DNA of 18,236 nucleotides from Betaproteobacteria bacterium UBA2293 (GTDB lineage: Bacteria > Pseudomonadota > Gammaproteobacteria > Burkholderiales > Rhodocyclaceae). The translations under genes were made by a program, and so were the position numbers. Numbering within the stretch: the first letter of the stretch is position 1; the number at the start of each line of letters is the position of its first letter. Below are positions 7,755-14,519 of the stretch, in pieces. Below the pieces are notes generated by a model. That model saw nothing but the letters and a program-made list of their open reading frames with translations, ran no database searches and was not told where the DNA came from. The stretch covers positions 1-18,236 of the forward strand of contig DDWF01000069.1 in NCBI GenBank assembly GCA_002345845.1. The letters run 5' to 3'.

Positions 7755-10067
7755 TCATCCTGCCCTCTGCACCATTGTTCTGGCCATGCCGGCAATCGCC
7801 GGGACATCAAGAATCAGCGCCACATGGCCGTCACCCATGATGGTCGCGCCGGAAATGCCGGGCACCCGGCGGTAGTTGGCTTCCAGGCTCTTGATCACGA
7901 CCTGGTGCTGGCCGACCAGGGCATCGACGAACAGCGCCGCCTTGGCGCCGTCAGCTTCGATGACGACCATGATGCCCTGGGTGAAATCGCTCCAGTTCGA
8001 ATCGAGGCCAAACAGTTCGTGGAGCACGACGACCGGCAGAAAATCACCGCGCACCTGAATCAGCCGCGCCTGGTTGGCCAGCGTGCGGATATCACCGGCC
8101 GCCGGCTGCAGGGACTCGATGACGTAGGACAGGGGCAGGATGTAGGTCTGATTACCCACGGCCACCGACATGCCGTCAAGAATGGCCAGTGTCAGCGGCA
8201 GGCGAACCGTCATCCGCGTACCGACCCCGAGCATCGATTCGATCTCGACCCGGCCGCCCATCGCCTGGATGTTGCGACGGACGACATCCATGCCGACGCC
8301 ACGTCCGGAGACATCGGTAACCTGATCGGCGGTCGAAAACCCGGCTTCGAAAATCAGGCCGAACACCTCTTGATCGGTCATCTGCTCGGAAACCGGCAGC
8401 CCGCGCTCGCGCGCCTTGGCCAGGATCTTGTTGCGCGGCAGGCCGGCGCCGTCGTCACCGACCTCGATGACGATGTTGCCCCCCTGGTGATAGGCCTTCA
8501 GCGTGATCGTACCGACCGGACTCTTGCCGGCGGCCAGACGCTTCTCCGGCAACTCGATGCCGTGATCCAGACTGTTGCGGATCAGGTGCGTCAGCGGGTC
8601 GGCAATGCGCTCGATCAGCCCCTTGTCGAGTTCGGTCGTCTCGCCCGAAGTCTTCAACTCCACCTGCTTGCCCAGCTTGCCCGAGAGATCGCGAACCACC
8701 CGCGGAAAACGGGAGAAGACGAATGAAATCGGCAGCATGCGGATCGACATCACCGATTCCTGCAGATCGCGGGTGTTACGTTCGAGCTGGGCAAGGCCAT
8801 TGACCAGCCGCTCCGGCGCCGCCTCCGCCATCTGCGTGGCCGTCTGCAGCAGCATGGCCTGGGTGATGACCAGTTCGCCAACCAGATTGATCAGTTGGTC
8901 CACTTTTTCGACGCTGACGCGGATCGACGAGTCGCTGGCGGCAACAGCCGCCGCCGGCCGGCCGCCAGGACGCGGCGGCGTCGCTGGCGGCGCCGCCTTG
9001 GGCGGTGCCGCCACGGGCTCTGACACCGCGATGGCGGCCGTTACCGGCTCGGCAGTTGGGGCAAAAAATCCGTAACCGTCGCCATCGGTCAGCGCCACCG
9101 GCGCAGCATCCAGCGCTGCCGGCGGCGGCGCCAGCGGCTCGAAAAAGCCATAGCCATCGTCGGCAGCGGCTGAAACCTCGATCTTGGCAACCGGCAAGGG
9201 ATCGAAAAAGCCGTACCCCTCGTCGTTCGTTACGCTCTCGTCAGCCACCGGCGGCGTGGCCAGCGGCACAAAGAAACCGTAGCCTTCATCCTCGACCGGA
9301 GCGCCAGGCGCCTCACCGAAAAAGCCGAATGCCGCCTCGTTCTCAATCTCGACCAAGCTCTCTTCGGCCACCCGCCAGGCCCCGTTTTCGGCAATGAAAT
9401 CAATCGCCTCCGAGAAACCCTCTGGATCAGCAGCAGTTACCAGACGCAACTGCCAGAAACCGACGCCGCGATCCTCGGCGTCCGGCTGACTGAGTACCTC
9501 CAGGTCACCCACGGCGCGAAGTTCATCGAGCAACCCGTCGACACCACCGGCATGCGCCGAGACAGCGGTCGGCACGAACTCGATAGCGAAGGCCCGGCGA
9601 GTCTGCGCGACCGTTGCCGACGCCTTCGCCGGCTCTGAATCCGTTATCGCCGGCAGCGGCTTGGCTGATGCCGGCGCCCCGCCTTCCGACAGGCTGCGCA
9701 GGCGTGTGCAACTGGCCTGTACTGCCTGTATATCGACACTGCCCCGCCCCTGGTGGGCTTCCAGCATGCTGCGCAGCAGATCCCCCGATTCGAGAAAGGC
9801 ATCGACCATCTCGGGACGCAAGGCGAGTTCCTGCTTGCGAATACGGTCGAGCAGGTTCTCCAGGATATGGGTGGTTTCGGCCAGATCGGTGAAGCCGAAA
9901 GTCCCGGCACTGCCCTTGATCGAATGGGCGGCGCGAAAAATTGCGTTGAGCTGTTCCGCATCCGGATTGCCAACATCAAGTTCAAGCAGCAACGCCTCCA
10001 TTGCCGCCAGATGCTCCGCCGATTCCTCGAAGAACACCTGGTAAAACTGCGTCATGTCGATCGCCAT
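7755..10067 (-). CDS. cheA: CheA, chemotaxis sensor histidine kinase
   Basis: CheA autophosphorylates under receptor control and passes phosphate to CheY and CheB. The 770-residue protein has an HPt domain (about 1-105) with H48 in AAHSIKGSAGTFGF. A small alpha/beta domain (about 158-240, starting RAFAIEFVP) probably takes the P2 response-regulator docking position. A Pro/Ala-rich linker (about 245-380) holds five GYGFF-like motifs. The dimerisation domain starts at about 382 (RVSVEKVDQLINLVGELV). The ATPase domain shows the N box (HLIRNSLDHGIE, 494-505), EVGDDGAGL (535-543) and GRGVGMDVV (588-596). The CheW-like regulatory domain ends the protein (about 632-770). The ATG at 10067 is preceded by a G-run ribosome site; a TTG at 10079 would add four residues. 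An 88 bp gap separates it from cheY, in which I see only a weak stem. Confidence 0.97.
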   Translation of the reverse strand: MAIDMTQFYQVFFEESAEHLAAMEALLLELDVGNPDAEQLNAIFRAAHSIKGSAGTFGFTDLAETTHILENLLDRIRKQELALRPEMVDAFLESGDLLRSMLEAHQGRGSVDIQAVQASCTRLRSLSEGGAPASAKPLPAITDSEPAKASATVAQTRRAFAIEFVPTAVSAHAGGVDGLLDELRAVGDLEVLSQPDAEDRGVGFWQLRLVTAADPEGFSEAIDFIAENGAWRVAEESLVEIENEAAFGFFGEAPGAPVEDEGYGFFVPLATPPVADESVTNDEGYGFFDPLPVAKIEVSAAADDGYGFFEPLAPPPAALDAAPVALTDGDGYGFFAPTAEPVTAAIAVSEPVAAPPKAAPPATPPRPGGRPAAAVAASDSSIRVSVEKVDQLINLVGELVITQAMLLQTATQMAEAAPERLVNGLAQLERNTRDLQESVMSIRMLPISFVFSRFPRVVRDLSGKLGKQVELKTSGETTELDKGLIERIADPLTHLIRNSLDHGIELPEKRLAAGKSPVGTITLKAYHQGGNIVIEVGDDGAGLPRNKILAKARERGLPVSEQMTDQEVFGLIFEAGFSTADQVTDVSGRGVGMDVVRRNIQAMGGRVEIESMLGVGTRMTVRLPLTLAILDGMSVAVGNQTYILPLSYVIESLQPAAGDIRTLANQARLIQVRGDFLPVVVLHELFGLDSNWSDFTQGIMVVIEADGAKAALFVDALVGQHQVVIKSLEANYRRVPGISGATIMGDGHVALILDVPAIAGMARTMVQRAG
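9063..9332 (-). repeat. Five-copy GYGFF-type motif repeat in the CheA linker
   Basis: The codons for CheA residues 246-335 encode AFGFF once and GYGFF four times (starting near residues 246, 262, 284, 305 and 331). The GYGFF copies are each preceded by acidic residues and three of them followed by PL-type residues. Spacing is irregular (16, 22, 21 and 26 residues) and the intervening sequence is Ala/Pro-rich and unlike between copies. Synonymous codon differences between copies show that the amino acids, not just the DNA, are kept. Confidence 0.9.
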
Positions 10068-10155
10068 GCTACCCCCCAAACTGGGCAGACAAACGCCTGC
10101 CAGGCGCAGCGCGACCCGACCACAGCGGCGTATTCACGCACCCGCCCGACGACAC

Positions 10156-10521
10156 TCAGCCAATTACCTTGCGGACGACTTCAATCAGCTTCTGGGGATC
10201 AAAGGGTTTGACCAGCCAGCCGGTTGCCCCGGCCGCTCGCCCCTGCGACTTCATGGCATCGGAGGACTCGGTGGTCAGCATGAGGATCGGCGTCGAAGCG
10301 TACTGCGGCATGCCGCGCAAGGTCTTGATCAGGGTCAGGCCATCCATGCGCGGCATGTTCTGGTCGGTCAGAACCAGATTGACGCTACGTGCCTTGGCCT
10401 TGTCCAGACCATCCATCCCGTCGACTGCCTCGACGACCTCATAGCCAGCACTTTTCAGGGTAAAGCTGACCATCTGCCGGATGGATGCCGAATCATCGAC
10501 TGCGAGCACGGTTTTCGCCAT
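10156..10521 (-). CDS. cheY: CheY-type single-domain response regulator
   Basis: CheY is phosphorylated by CheA and then binds the flagellar switch to change rotation. The 121-residue protein is a bare receiver domain with acidic pair D9/D10, phosphoacceptor D53 (LTDQNMPRMDG), T83/T84 in LMLTTESS and K105 in LVKPF. The ATG at 10521 has a GAGGAAG ribosome site a few bases upstream; a TTG at 10539 could add six residues but is less likely. It lies 58 bp after the motB stop and 88 bp before cheA. The leader contains a short AT-rich patch (about 10537-10551) that contrasts with the GC-rich surroundings but forms no convincing promoter. This could be one of several CheY paralogues in the genome, and switch binding is inferred from the operon. 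Confidence 0.93.
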   Translation of the reverse strand: MAKTVLAVDDSASIRQMVSFTLKSAGYEVVEAVDGMDGLDKAKARSVNLVLTDQNMPRMDGLTLIKTLRGMPQYASTPILMLTTESSDAMKSQGRAAGATGWLVKPFDPQKLIEVVRKVIG

Positions 10522-10579
10522 ATCTTCCTCTTTCTTCAATTATTAATTTGCTCCGGCCAGCTGCCGCCAGGGAGTCTGC

Positions 10580-11527
10580 TTAACCGGGAGTTCCCTTGCC
10601 CAGCCCCGGAAGGTCGAGACCTTCGCCCACGTCGTCATCGGTCGAAATATCCGACTCCGGCCCCTCTTCCTGGAGGATCGCCAATTCTGTCTTCTGATTG
10701 AGCACGACGATGCTGATGCGGCGATTGACCGAATTCAACGGATCGTTCTTGTCAAATAGCACGGTCGAGGCCAGGCCGACGACGCGCAACACTTTGGTAT
10801 CGTCCATGCCGCCGGTCACCAGTTCGCGACGCGAGGCATTGGCCCGGTTGGCCGATAGCTCCCAGTTCGAGAAGCCGACGGTGCCGCCGACGAACTGCGC
10901 GGCATCGGTATGGCCGGCCAGGCTGATTCGGTTACTGACGCCGTTCAGCGCCTTGCCGATCTGGCGCAGGATATCCCGCGTGTAAGGCTTGAGCTCGGCG
11001 CCGCCGGAATCGAACATCGGCCGGTTCTGTTCGTCGACAATCTGGATACGCAAGCCCTCGGAAGTAATGTCGAGCAGCATCTGCTTCTTGAACTGAGCCA
11101 GTTGCGGACTTTGCTCGATCATTTTCTCGATGTCGGCCTTGAGTGTCTCCAGACGCTCAAGCTCCTTGCGGCGGAATTCCAGTTGCGCCTCCTTGGAGAA
11201 GGACGTGCTTTTTTTCGCCTCGACGTCGCCCCGCTTGACCTGGCCAGACTGCCGGGTGAGGTCCTTGCCGCCACCCTGCAAAATGCTGGTCGCATCACCC
11301 GCTCCGTCGCCGCCCGACATCGCCACCTTCGCCGGATTCTGGAAATACTCGGCAATGCCCTGCAAGTCGCCCTTCGCCGTCGAACCGAGCAGCCACATCA
11401 GCAGGAAGAAAGCCATCATTGCCGTCACGAAGTCGGCATAGGCAATCTTCCAGGCACCACCATGCGCGCCGCCGGCGACAACCTTCTTGCGCTTGATGAC
11501 TATAGGACGGGTGGAGTCGTCGCTCAT
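10580..11527 (-). CDS. motB: MotB, flagellar stator subunit
   Basis: MotB pairs with MotA to form the ion-conducting stator and anchors it to peptidoglycan. The 315-residue protein has a short basic cytoplasmic N-terminus, one membrane segment (about 29-48) with the essential acidic residue D32 in AYADFVTAMMAFFLLMWLL, a charged linker with probable helical coil (about 110-145), and a C-terminal OmpA-like peptidoglycan-binding domain with SLAGHTDA, NWELSANRANASRREL, VVGLAS and NRRISIVVLN. The C-terminal tail is acidic and Gly-rich. The ATG at 11527 is the only sensible start. It lies 28 bp downstream of motA. The membrane segment resembles proton-type stators, but ion choice is inferred. Confidence is high. 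Confidence 0.97.
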   Translation of the reverse strand: MSDDSTRPIVIKRKKVVAGGAHGGAWKIAYADFVTAMMAFFLLMWLLGSTAKGDLQGIAEYFQNPAKVAMSGGDGAGDATSILQGGGKDLTRQSGQVKRGDVEAKKSTSFSKEAQLEFRRKELERLETLKADIEKMIEQSPQLAQFKKQMLLDITSEGLRIQIVDEQNRPMFDSGGAELKPYTRDILRQIGKALNGVSNRISLAGHTDAAQFVGGTVGFSNWELSANRANASRRELVTGGMDDTKVLRVVGLASTVLFDKNDPLNSVNRRISIVVLNQKTELAILQEEGPESDISTDDDVGEGLDLPGLGKGTPG

Positions 11528-11555
11528 CCGCTTACCTTATCGATGGGCGACAAGA

Positions 11556-12413
11556 TCACTTGCCCTTACGCGCCTTGAGCTCTTCCTCGAGCTCGACGAA
11601 TCCAGGACGATCGTGCGAAGGCAGGGTCTTGCGACCGAATTCGATGGCCACCTGGGGGGCGTAGCCGGACATCGAGGCGAGCAAGACCATCTTGATCATC
11701 TGGTAGATCTTGGCGTCGCTGTGCGCCTTCTGCTCCAGCAGTTTGGCAACCGGCTCGACGAAGCCATAGGAAACGAGGATACCGAGGAAGGTACCGACCA
11801 GCGCCCCACCGATCATTTTGCCAAGCACGGCGGGCGGACTGCCCACCGACCCCATGACGTTAACCACCCCCATAACCGCGACGACGATACCGAAGGCCGG
11901 TACCGCACCAGCGACGTTGGACATCACGTGCCCTGGCTCGGCTGCTTCGTGATGATGCGTCTCCAGTTCGACATCCATCAAACTTTCGATCTCGACCGTA
12001 TTCAGATTGCCGCCGACCATCATGCGCAGGTAATCGGTGGTGAACTCGATCACATGATGATCCTGGACGATGTTCGGGTACTTGCTGAAAATCGGGCTGG
12101 CCTCGGGATTCTCGACGTCGCCTTCGATTGACATCAGCCCCTCCTTGCGCACTTTGGCCAGGATTTCGAAGAGCAGGGCCAAGGCATCGACATAGTAGGC
12201 CTTGTTGTACTTCGACCCTTTGAGAATTCCAGGAATGGCACCGACCGTCGCCTTGATGACCCCGATGTTGTTGGCACCAACGAAATAGCCAATGGTCAGG
12301 CCAAAGATCGCCACATACTCCAGCGGCACCCAAAGAGCCAGGAGGCTGCCATGGACAGCGTAGGTTCCCAGCGACGAGGCCAGAATGATGACGTAAGCGA
12401 CGATAAGAAGCAT
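11556..12413 (-). CDS. motA: MotA, flagellar stator subunit
   Basis: MotA forms the outer ring of the stator and pushes on the rotor protein FliG. The 285-residue protein has four hydrophobic segments (about 2-20, 30-50, 168-188 and 200-222). The cytoplasmic loop between the second and third contains AKVRKEGLMSIEGDVENP, in which R89 and E97 match the charged residues that contact FliG in E. coli. P172 (AVPAFG) and P221 (VEPVA) match the two conserved prolines near the channel. The length fits the E. coli type. The ATG at 12413 has an AGGGAA ribosome site 8 nt upstream. It is the first gene of the minus-strand chemotaxis operon and has its own candidate promoter in the 177 bp gap shared with the divergent Nudix gene. 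Confidence 0.97.
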   Translation of the reverse strand: MLLIVAYVIILASSLGTYAVHGSLLALWVPLEYVAIFGLTIGYFVGANNIGVIKATVGAIPGILKGSKYNKAYYVDALALLFEILAKVRKEGLMSIEGDVENPEASPIFSKYPNIVQDHHVIEFTTDYLRMMVGGNLNTVEIESLMDVELETHHHEAAEPGHVMSNVAGAVPAFGIVVAVMGVVNVMGSVGSPPAVLGKMIGGALVGTFLGILVSYGFVEPVAKLLEQKAHSDAKIYQMIKMVLLASMSGYAPQVAIEFGRKTLPSHDRPGFVELEEELKARKGK

Positions 12414-12475
12414 GCGGGGTTCCCTGGAGCGCCGGTCAATAGCCGACGCAGACGCGCGTATTTTTAGCTGCTGCT

Positions 12476-12505
12476 ATTGTAGCCACAGGCGTTGCCCCTG
12501 TGCAA
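12476..12505 (-). promoter_or_regulatory. Candidate sigma70-type promoter for the motA-cheB operon
   Basis: On the minus strand TACAAT (12476-12481) is one base from the -10 consensus, with TTGCAC (12500-12505) 18 bp upstream as a partial -35. It lies about 63 bp before the motA ATG. A 6 bp inverted repeat (CACAGG/CCTGTG, 12484-12502) fills the spacer and could be an operator. A sigma28-type match was looked for in the leader and is poor. The rest of 12414-12590 holds nothing else I can support. Confidence 0.45.
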
Positions 12506-12590
12506 AGAAGAACTCGGCAAACCCACGTCTCGGCGGACCACTGCGGGTTCGGTGCTAAACTCGGCGACGCTACCAACCCCCTTCATCACC

Positions 12591-13127
12591 GTGATCCGTT
12601 ACTGCATCCTTTGCGGGTCCGTTGTTTCGTTCACCGTGCCCGCCGGCGACAACCTGCCCCGGCATGTTTGCCCGAACTGCGGCCATATCCACTACGAAAA
12701 CCCGCGCCTGGTCGTCGGCTGCATCGCCGAACACGATGGCGCCATCCTGCTTTGCCGAAGGGCAATCGAACCCCGCCTGGGCTTCTGGACGCTGCCCGCC
12801 GGCTTCATGGAAAACGGCGAAACGACTGCTGACGCCGCCCGCCGGGAAACCATGGAGGAAGCCGGCGCCACGGTCATCATCGATGCTCCATTCGCCATGA
12901 TCAGCATCGCCCACATCAATCAGGTCCATCTCTTCTACCGCGGACGTCTGGCTTCGCCGGAATATTCAGCCGGCGAAGAAAGCCTTGAAGTCGCCATGTT
13001 CCCCCCCGGGGAAATACCCTGGCAAGAACTGTCCTTTCGTAGCGTGGCACTCTGCCTTGAGCGATACCTAAATGATCGCCAGCGCGGCCTTTACGACTTC
13101 CACGAAAGCCAGCTTGCGCCGCCCTGA
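12591..13127 (+). CDS. Nudix hydrolase with N-terminal zinc ribbon
   Basis: A 178-residue soluble protein that probably hydrolyses a nucleoside-diphosphate-linked compound, in a metal-dependent reaction. A zinc ribbon is seen first (C5-x2-C8 and C27-x2-C30, in YCILCGS and VCPNCGH). The Nudix box is complete at residues 71-93: G71, E77, R85-E86, E89-E90, G92. The ribbon-plus-box layout recalls NudC/NADH pyrophosphatase-like and ADP-ribose-type enzymes, but the substrate cannot be read from sequence. I chose the GTG at 12591 because the protein then begins directly at the ribbon; upstream in-frame residues from 12492 look non-coding and overlap the motA promoter. No clear Shine-Dalgarno precedes the GTG. 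An extended -10-like TGCTAAACT (12553-12561) could give a very short leader, but no -35 supports it. Its stop is 3 bp from that of the convergent TonB-like gene. Confidence 0.9.
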   Translation: MIRYCILCGSVVSFTVPAGDNLPRHVCPNCGHIHYENPRLVVGCIAEHDGAILLCRRAIEPRLGFWTLPAGFMENGETTADAARRETMEEAGATVIIDAPFAMISIAHINQVHLFYRGRLASPEYSAGEESLEVAMFPPGEIPWQELSFRSVALCLERYLNDRQRGLYDFHESQLAPP

Positions 13128-13130
13128 GCG

Positions 13131-13799
13131 CTAAATATCGGGCAAAAAGTGCACCGGTAACTCAACCTGCAGGTGCCGTCCGTGAAGTTCTGCCGGCAGA
13201 GGGGCCAGACGCACAGCCTTCTCGATCATGGCGAGTGCCGCTTCGTCAAATTGCCGGTTACCACTGCTTTTCAGGAGGCGAACGACCGGCCAGGACGCGC
13301 CCGGCAGACGATCTATGCCGACCAGAACCTCAGCAGCCGCCCCCGCGGCGCTTGCTGCCGACGGATAGTACCTGAACTGGCGCACCTGCCTGGCCACAGC
13401 CAGCCGATAGGCACTCAAGCTAGCAACGGCGACGCTCTCTTGCGCTTCAGCAGGTAATGGAGAAGACGGAGTTTTGCCCCCGGTAAAGGGCGGAGCTAGC
13501 TCTCTCCTTGCACCGGCCACCACCTTCTTTGCTTGCGCCAATTTTGTCCGGACGGGCGATGGATCAGCCGAGTGGCTCCCGGCAAATTCCTGAGCCGGTC
13601 GCAATTCACCAACTAGACGGCCACCACCAACGGTGAACCAGTCCGCCAACGTGAGCTGCGGAAATGCATACCCCGCCAGGAGGGCTGCATGCAGCATCAG
13701 TGACACCAGCACTGCCTTCGCCAAGCGACGCCGATTGCTCGCCCCAGAATAAATCAGCCCCTCGGGCACCAGCGGTACGCAAGGGGCTGTTTCCGCCAT
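13131..13799 (-). CDS. TonB-family C-terminal-domain protein
   Basis: A 222-residue, probably inner-membrane-anchored periplasmic protein. A single N-terminal membrane segment (about 28-48, in the TonB-like context SLMLHAALLAGYAF) is followed by a Pro/Ala-rich spacer (about 65-135). The C-terminal domain (about 138-220) fits the TonB fold: RQFRYYPSAA, VLVGID, VRLLKSSGNRQFDEAAL and the APLP segment. Canonical TonB carries proton-motive energy from ExbBD to outer-membrane receptors. The spacer here is short, it lacks long Pro-Lys/Pro-Glu repeats, and no exbB or exbD is nearby, so this may be a divergent TonB or a TonB-domain protein with another role. The ATG at 13799 has no strong ribosome site. 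The gene lies 24 bp after the DUF3149 microprotein and may be the last gene of the ccoG-ccoH transcript. Confidence 0.82.
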   Translation of the reverse strand: MAETAPCVPLVPEGLIYSGASNRRRLAKAVLVSLMLHAALLAGYAFPQLTLADWFTVGGGRLVGELRPAQEFAGSHSADPSPVRTKLAQAKKVVAGARRELAPPFTGGKTPSSPLPAEAQESVAVASLSAYRLAVARQVRQFRYYPSAASAAGAAAEVLVGIDRLPGASWPVVRLLKSSGNRQFDEAALAMIEKAVRLAPLPAELHGRHLQVELPVHFLPDI

Positions 13800-13823
13800 A
13801 GCTCAAGGCGGGTCGAGTCTGGA

Positions 13824-13964
13824 TTACTTGCCGAGCTTTCGAGCCTCCTCGTCCATCTTGCTCGAATACATTTTGCCCATCACCGCACCGATCACCAATA
13901 CACCGACGATCACCGCCAGGCTCATCAAGCCGATATCACTACTAAACAAAAGTTCCCAAGCCAT
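13824..13964 (-). CDS. DUF3149-type membrane microprotein
   Basis: A 46-residue protein starting MAWELLFSSDIGLMSLAV, with one membrane segment (about 11-31) and a charged tail (KMDEEARKLGK). The sequence matches my recollection of the DUF3149 family of small betaproteobacterial membrane proteins; no function is established as far as I know. The coding reading is well supported: a strong GGGAGGTGA ribosome site lies just before the ATG at 13964, and the gene sits 26 bp after ccoH and 24 bp before the TonB-like gene, all on one strand. Size and position recall small cbb3 assembly or stabilising subunits such as CcoS or CcoQ, but the sequence is not obviously either, so any role in the oxidase is inferred from context. 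Confidence 0.85.
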   Translation of the reverse strand: MAWELLFSSDIGLMSLAVIVGVLVIGAVMGKMYSSKMDEEARKLGK

Positions 13965-13990
13965 ATGTCACCTCCCAGTAACAGAAAAAA

Positions 13991-14512
13991 TCACTTCCCC
14001 GCCTTTGCATCCAAGCGCAAGGGCTCCTCCGAATCGGCCTGCCACTCACCTTGCAGACGCCACTGTCCGGCAGGGTCTTCGATAGAGACAAGCCACCTTC
14101 CGTGGAGGTCAGCGTTCAATTTACCGCCATAGAACCCTGGCCCCTCGGAAACCATTTCCACCAACTGATCCTGGCCGGCGCGCGTTGGATACGCCAGTTT
14201 CAGGACCAGTGCAGTGGGCAAATTTGCCGCCGCATCGGCGGTCAGCATCAAGCGCACATTGAGGCCCGAGCGCATGACATCAGCGTGCAGACCGAGACTG
14301 GTGGCCTGGTGATCGCGCTGCAGACGCTGATTAACTGTCAATCCCTGCTTGTAGTAATCGTCGGTCACCAGACCGTCATTGCTGACCACCGCCAGCCAGA
14401 TCGTGATGATGCAGGCGACAATAACGATCGCCGGTCCGGCAATCAGGAACCATGGCCAGCGCTGCTTGTACCAAGGCGTGTTGTCACGTTGCATAGTGAT
14501 TGATGTATTCAT
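13991..14512 (-). CDS. ccoH: CcoH/FixH, cbb3 oxidase assembly protein
   Basis: FixH/CcoH is a small membrane protein needed for assembly or stability of cbb3 oxidase. The 173-residue product has a short N-terminus, one membrane segment (about 20-43, WPWFLIAGPAIVIVACIITIW) and a periplasmic domain. The family hallmark DDYYKQGL follows the membrane segment (about 51-58). The C-terminal part has the beta-rich FixH look, including GRWLVSIEDPAGQWRLQGEW. The ATG at 14512 is preceded by GAGAGATAA, which overlaps the ccoG stop codon (TGA at 14520-14522), so translation is probably coupled to ccoG. The gene order ccoNOQP-ccoG-ccoH is the usual proteobacterial one. Confidence 0.94.
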   Translation of the reverse strand: MNTSITMQRDNTPWYKQRWPWFLIAGPAIVIVACIITIWLAVVSNDGLVTDDYYKQGLTVNQRLQRDHQATSLGLHADVMRSGLNVRLMLTADAAANLPTALVLKLAYPTRAGQDQLVEMVSEGPGFYGGKLNADLHGRWLVSIEDPAGQWRLQGEWQADSEEPLRLDAKAGK

Positions 14513-14519
14513 TTATCTC

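Noticed and set aside
7635..8726. 363-codon open frame on the plus strand opposite cheA
   Set aside because: Antisense shadow of conserved CheA kinase sequence, no start signal or domain.
10078..10110. Stem (GCCTGGCAGGC and CTGCCCAG segments) between cheY and cheA
   Set aside because: Arms are short or bulged and no T-tract follows, so a terminator or riboswitch is not supported.
12436..12465. Possible sigma28 promoter (TAAA with a GTCGGCTA-like -10) before motA
   Set aside because: Only about half of the -10 positions match at the correct spacing; the sigma70-like boxes just upstream are better.
12553..12561. Extended -10-like TGCTAAACT before the Nudix gene
   Set aside because: No -35 at a suitable distance, so it is mentioned only in the gene entry.
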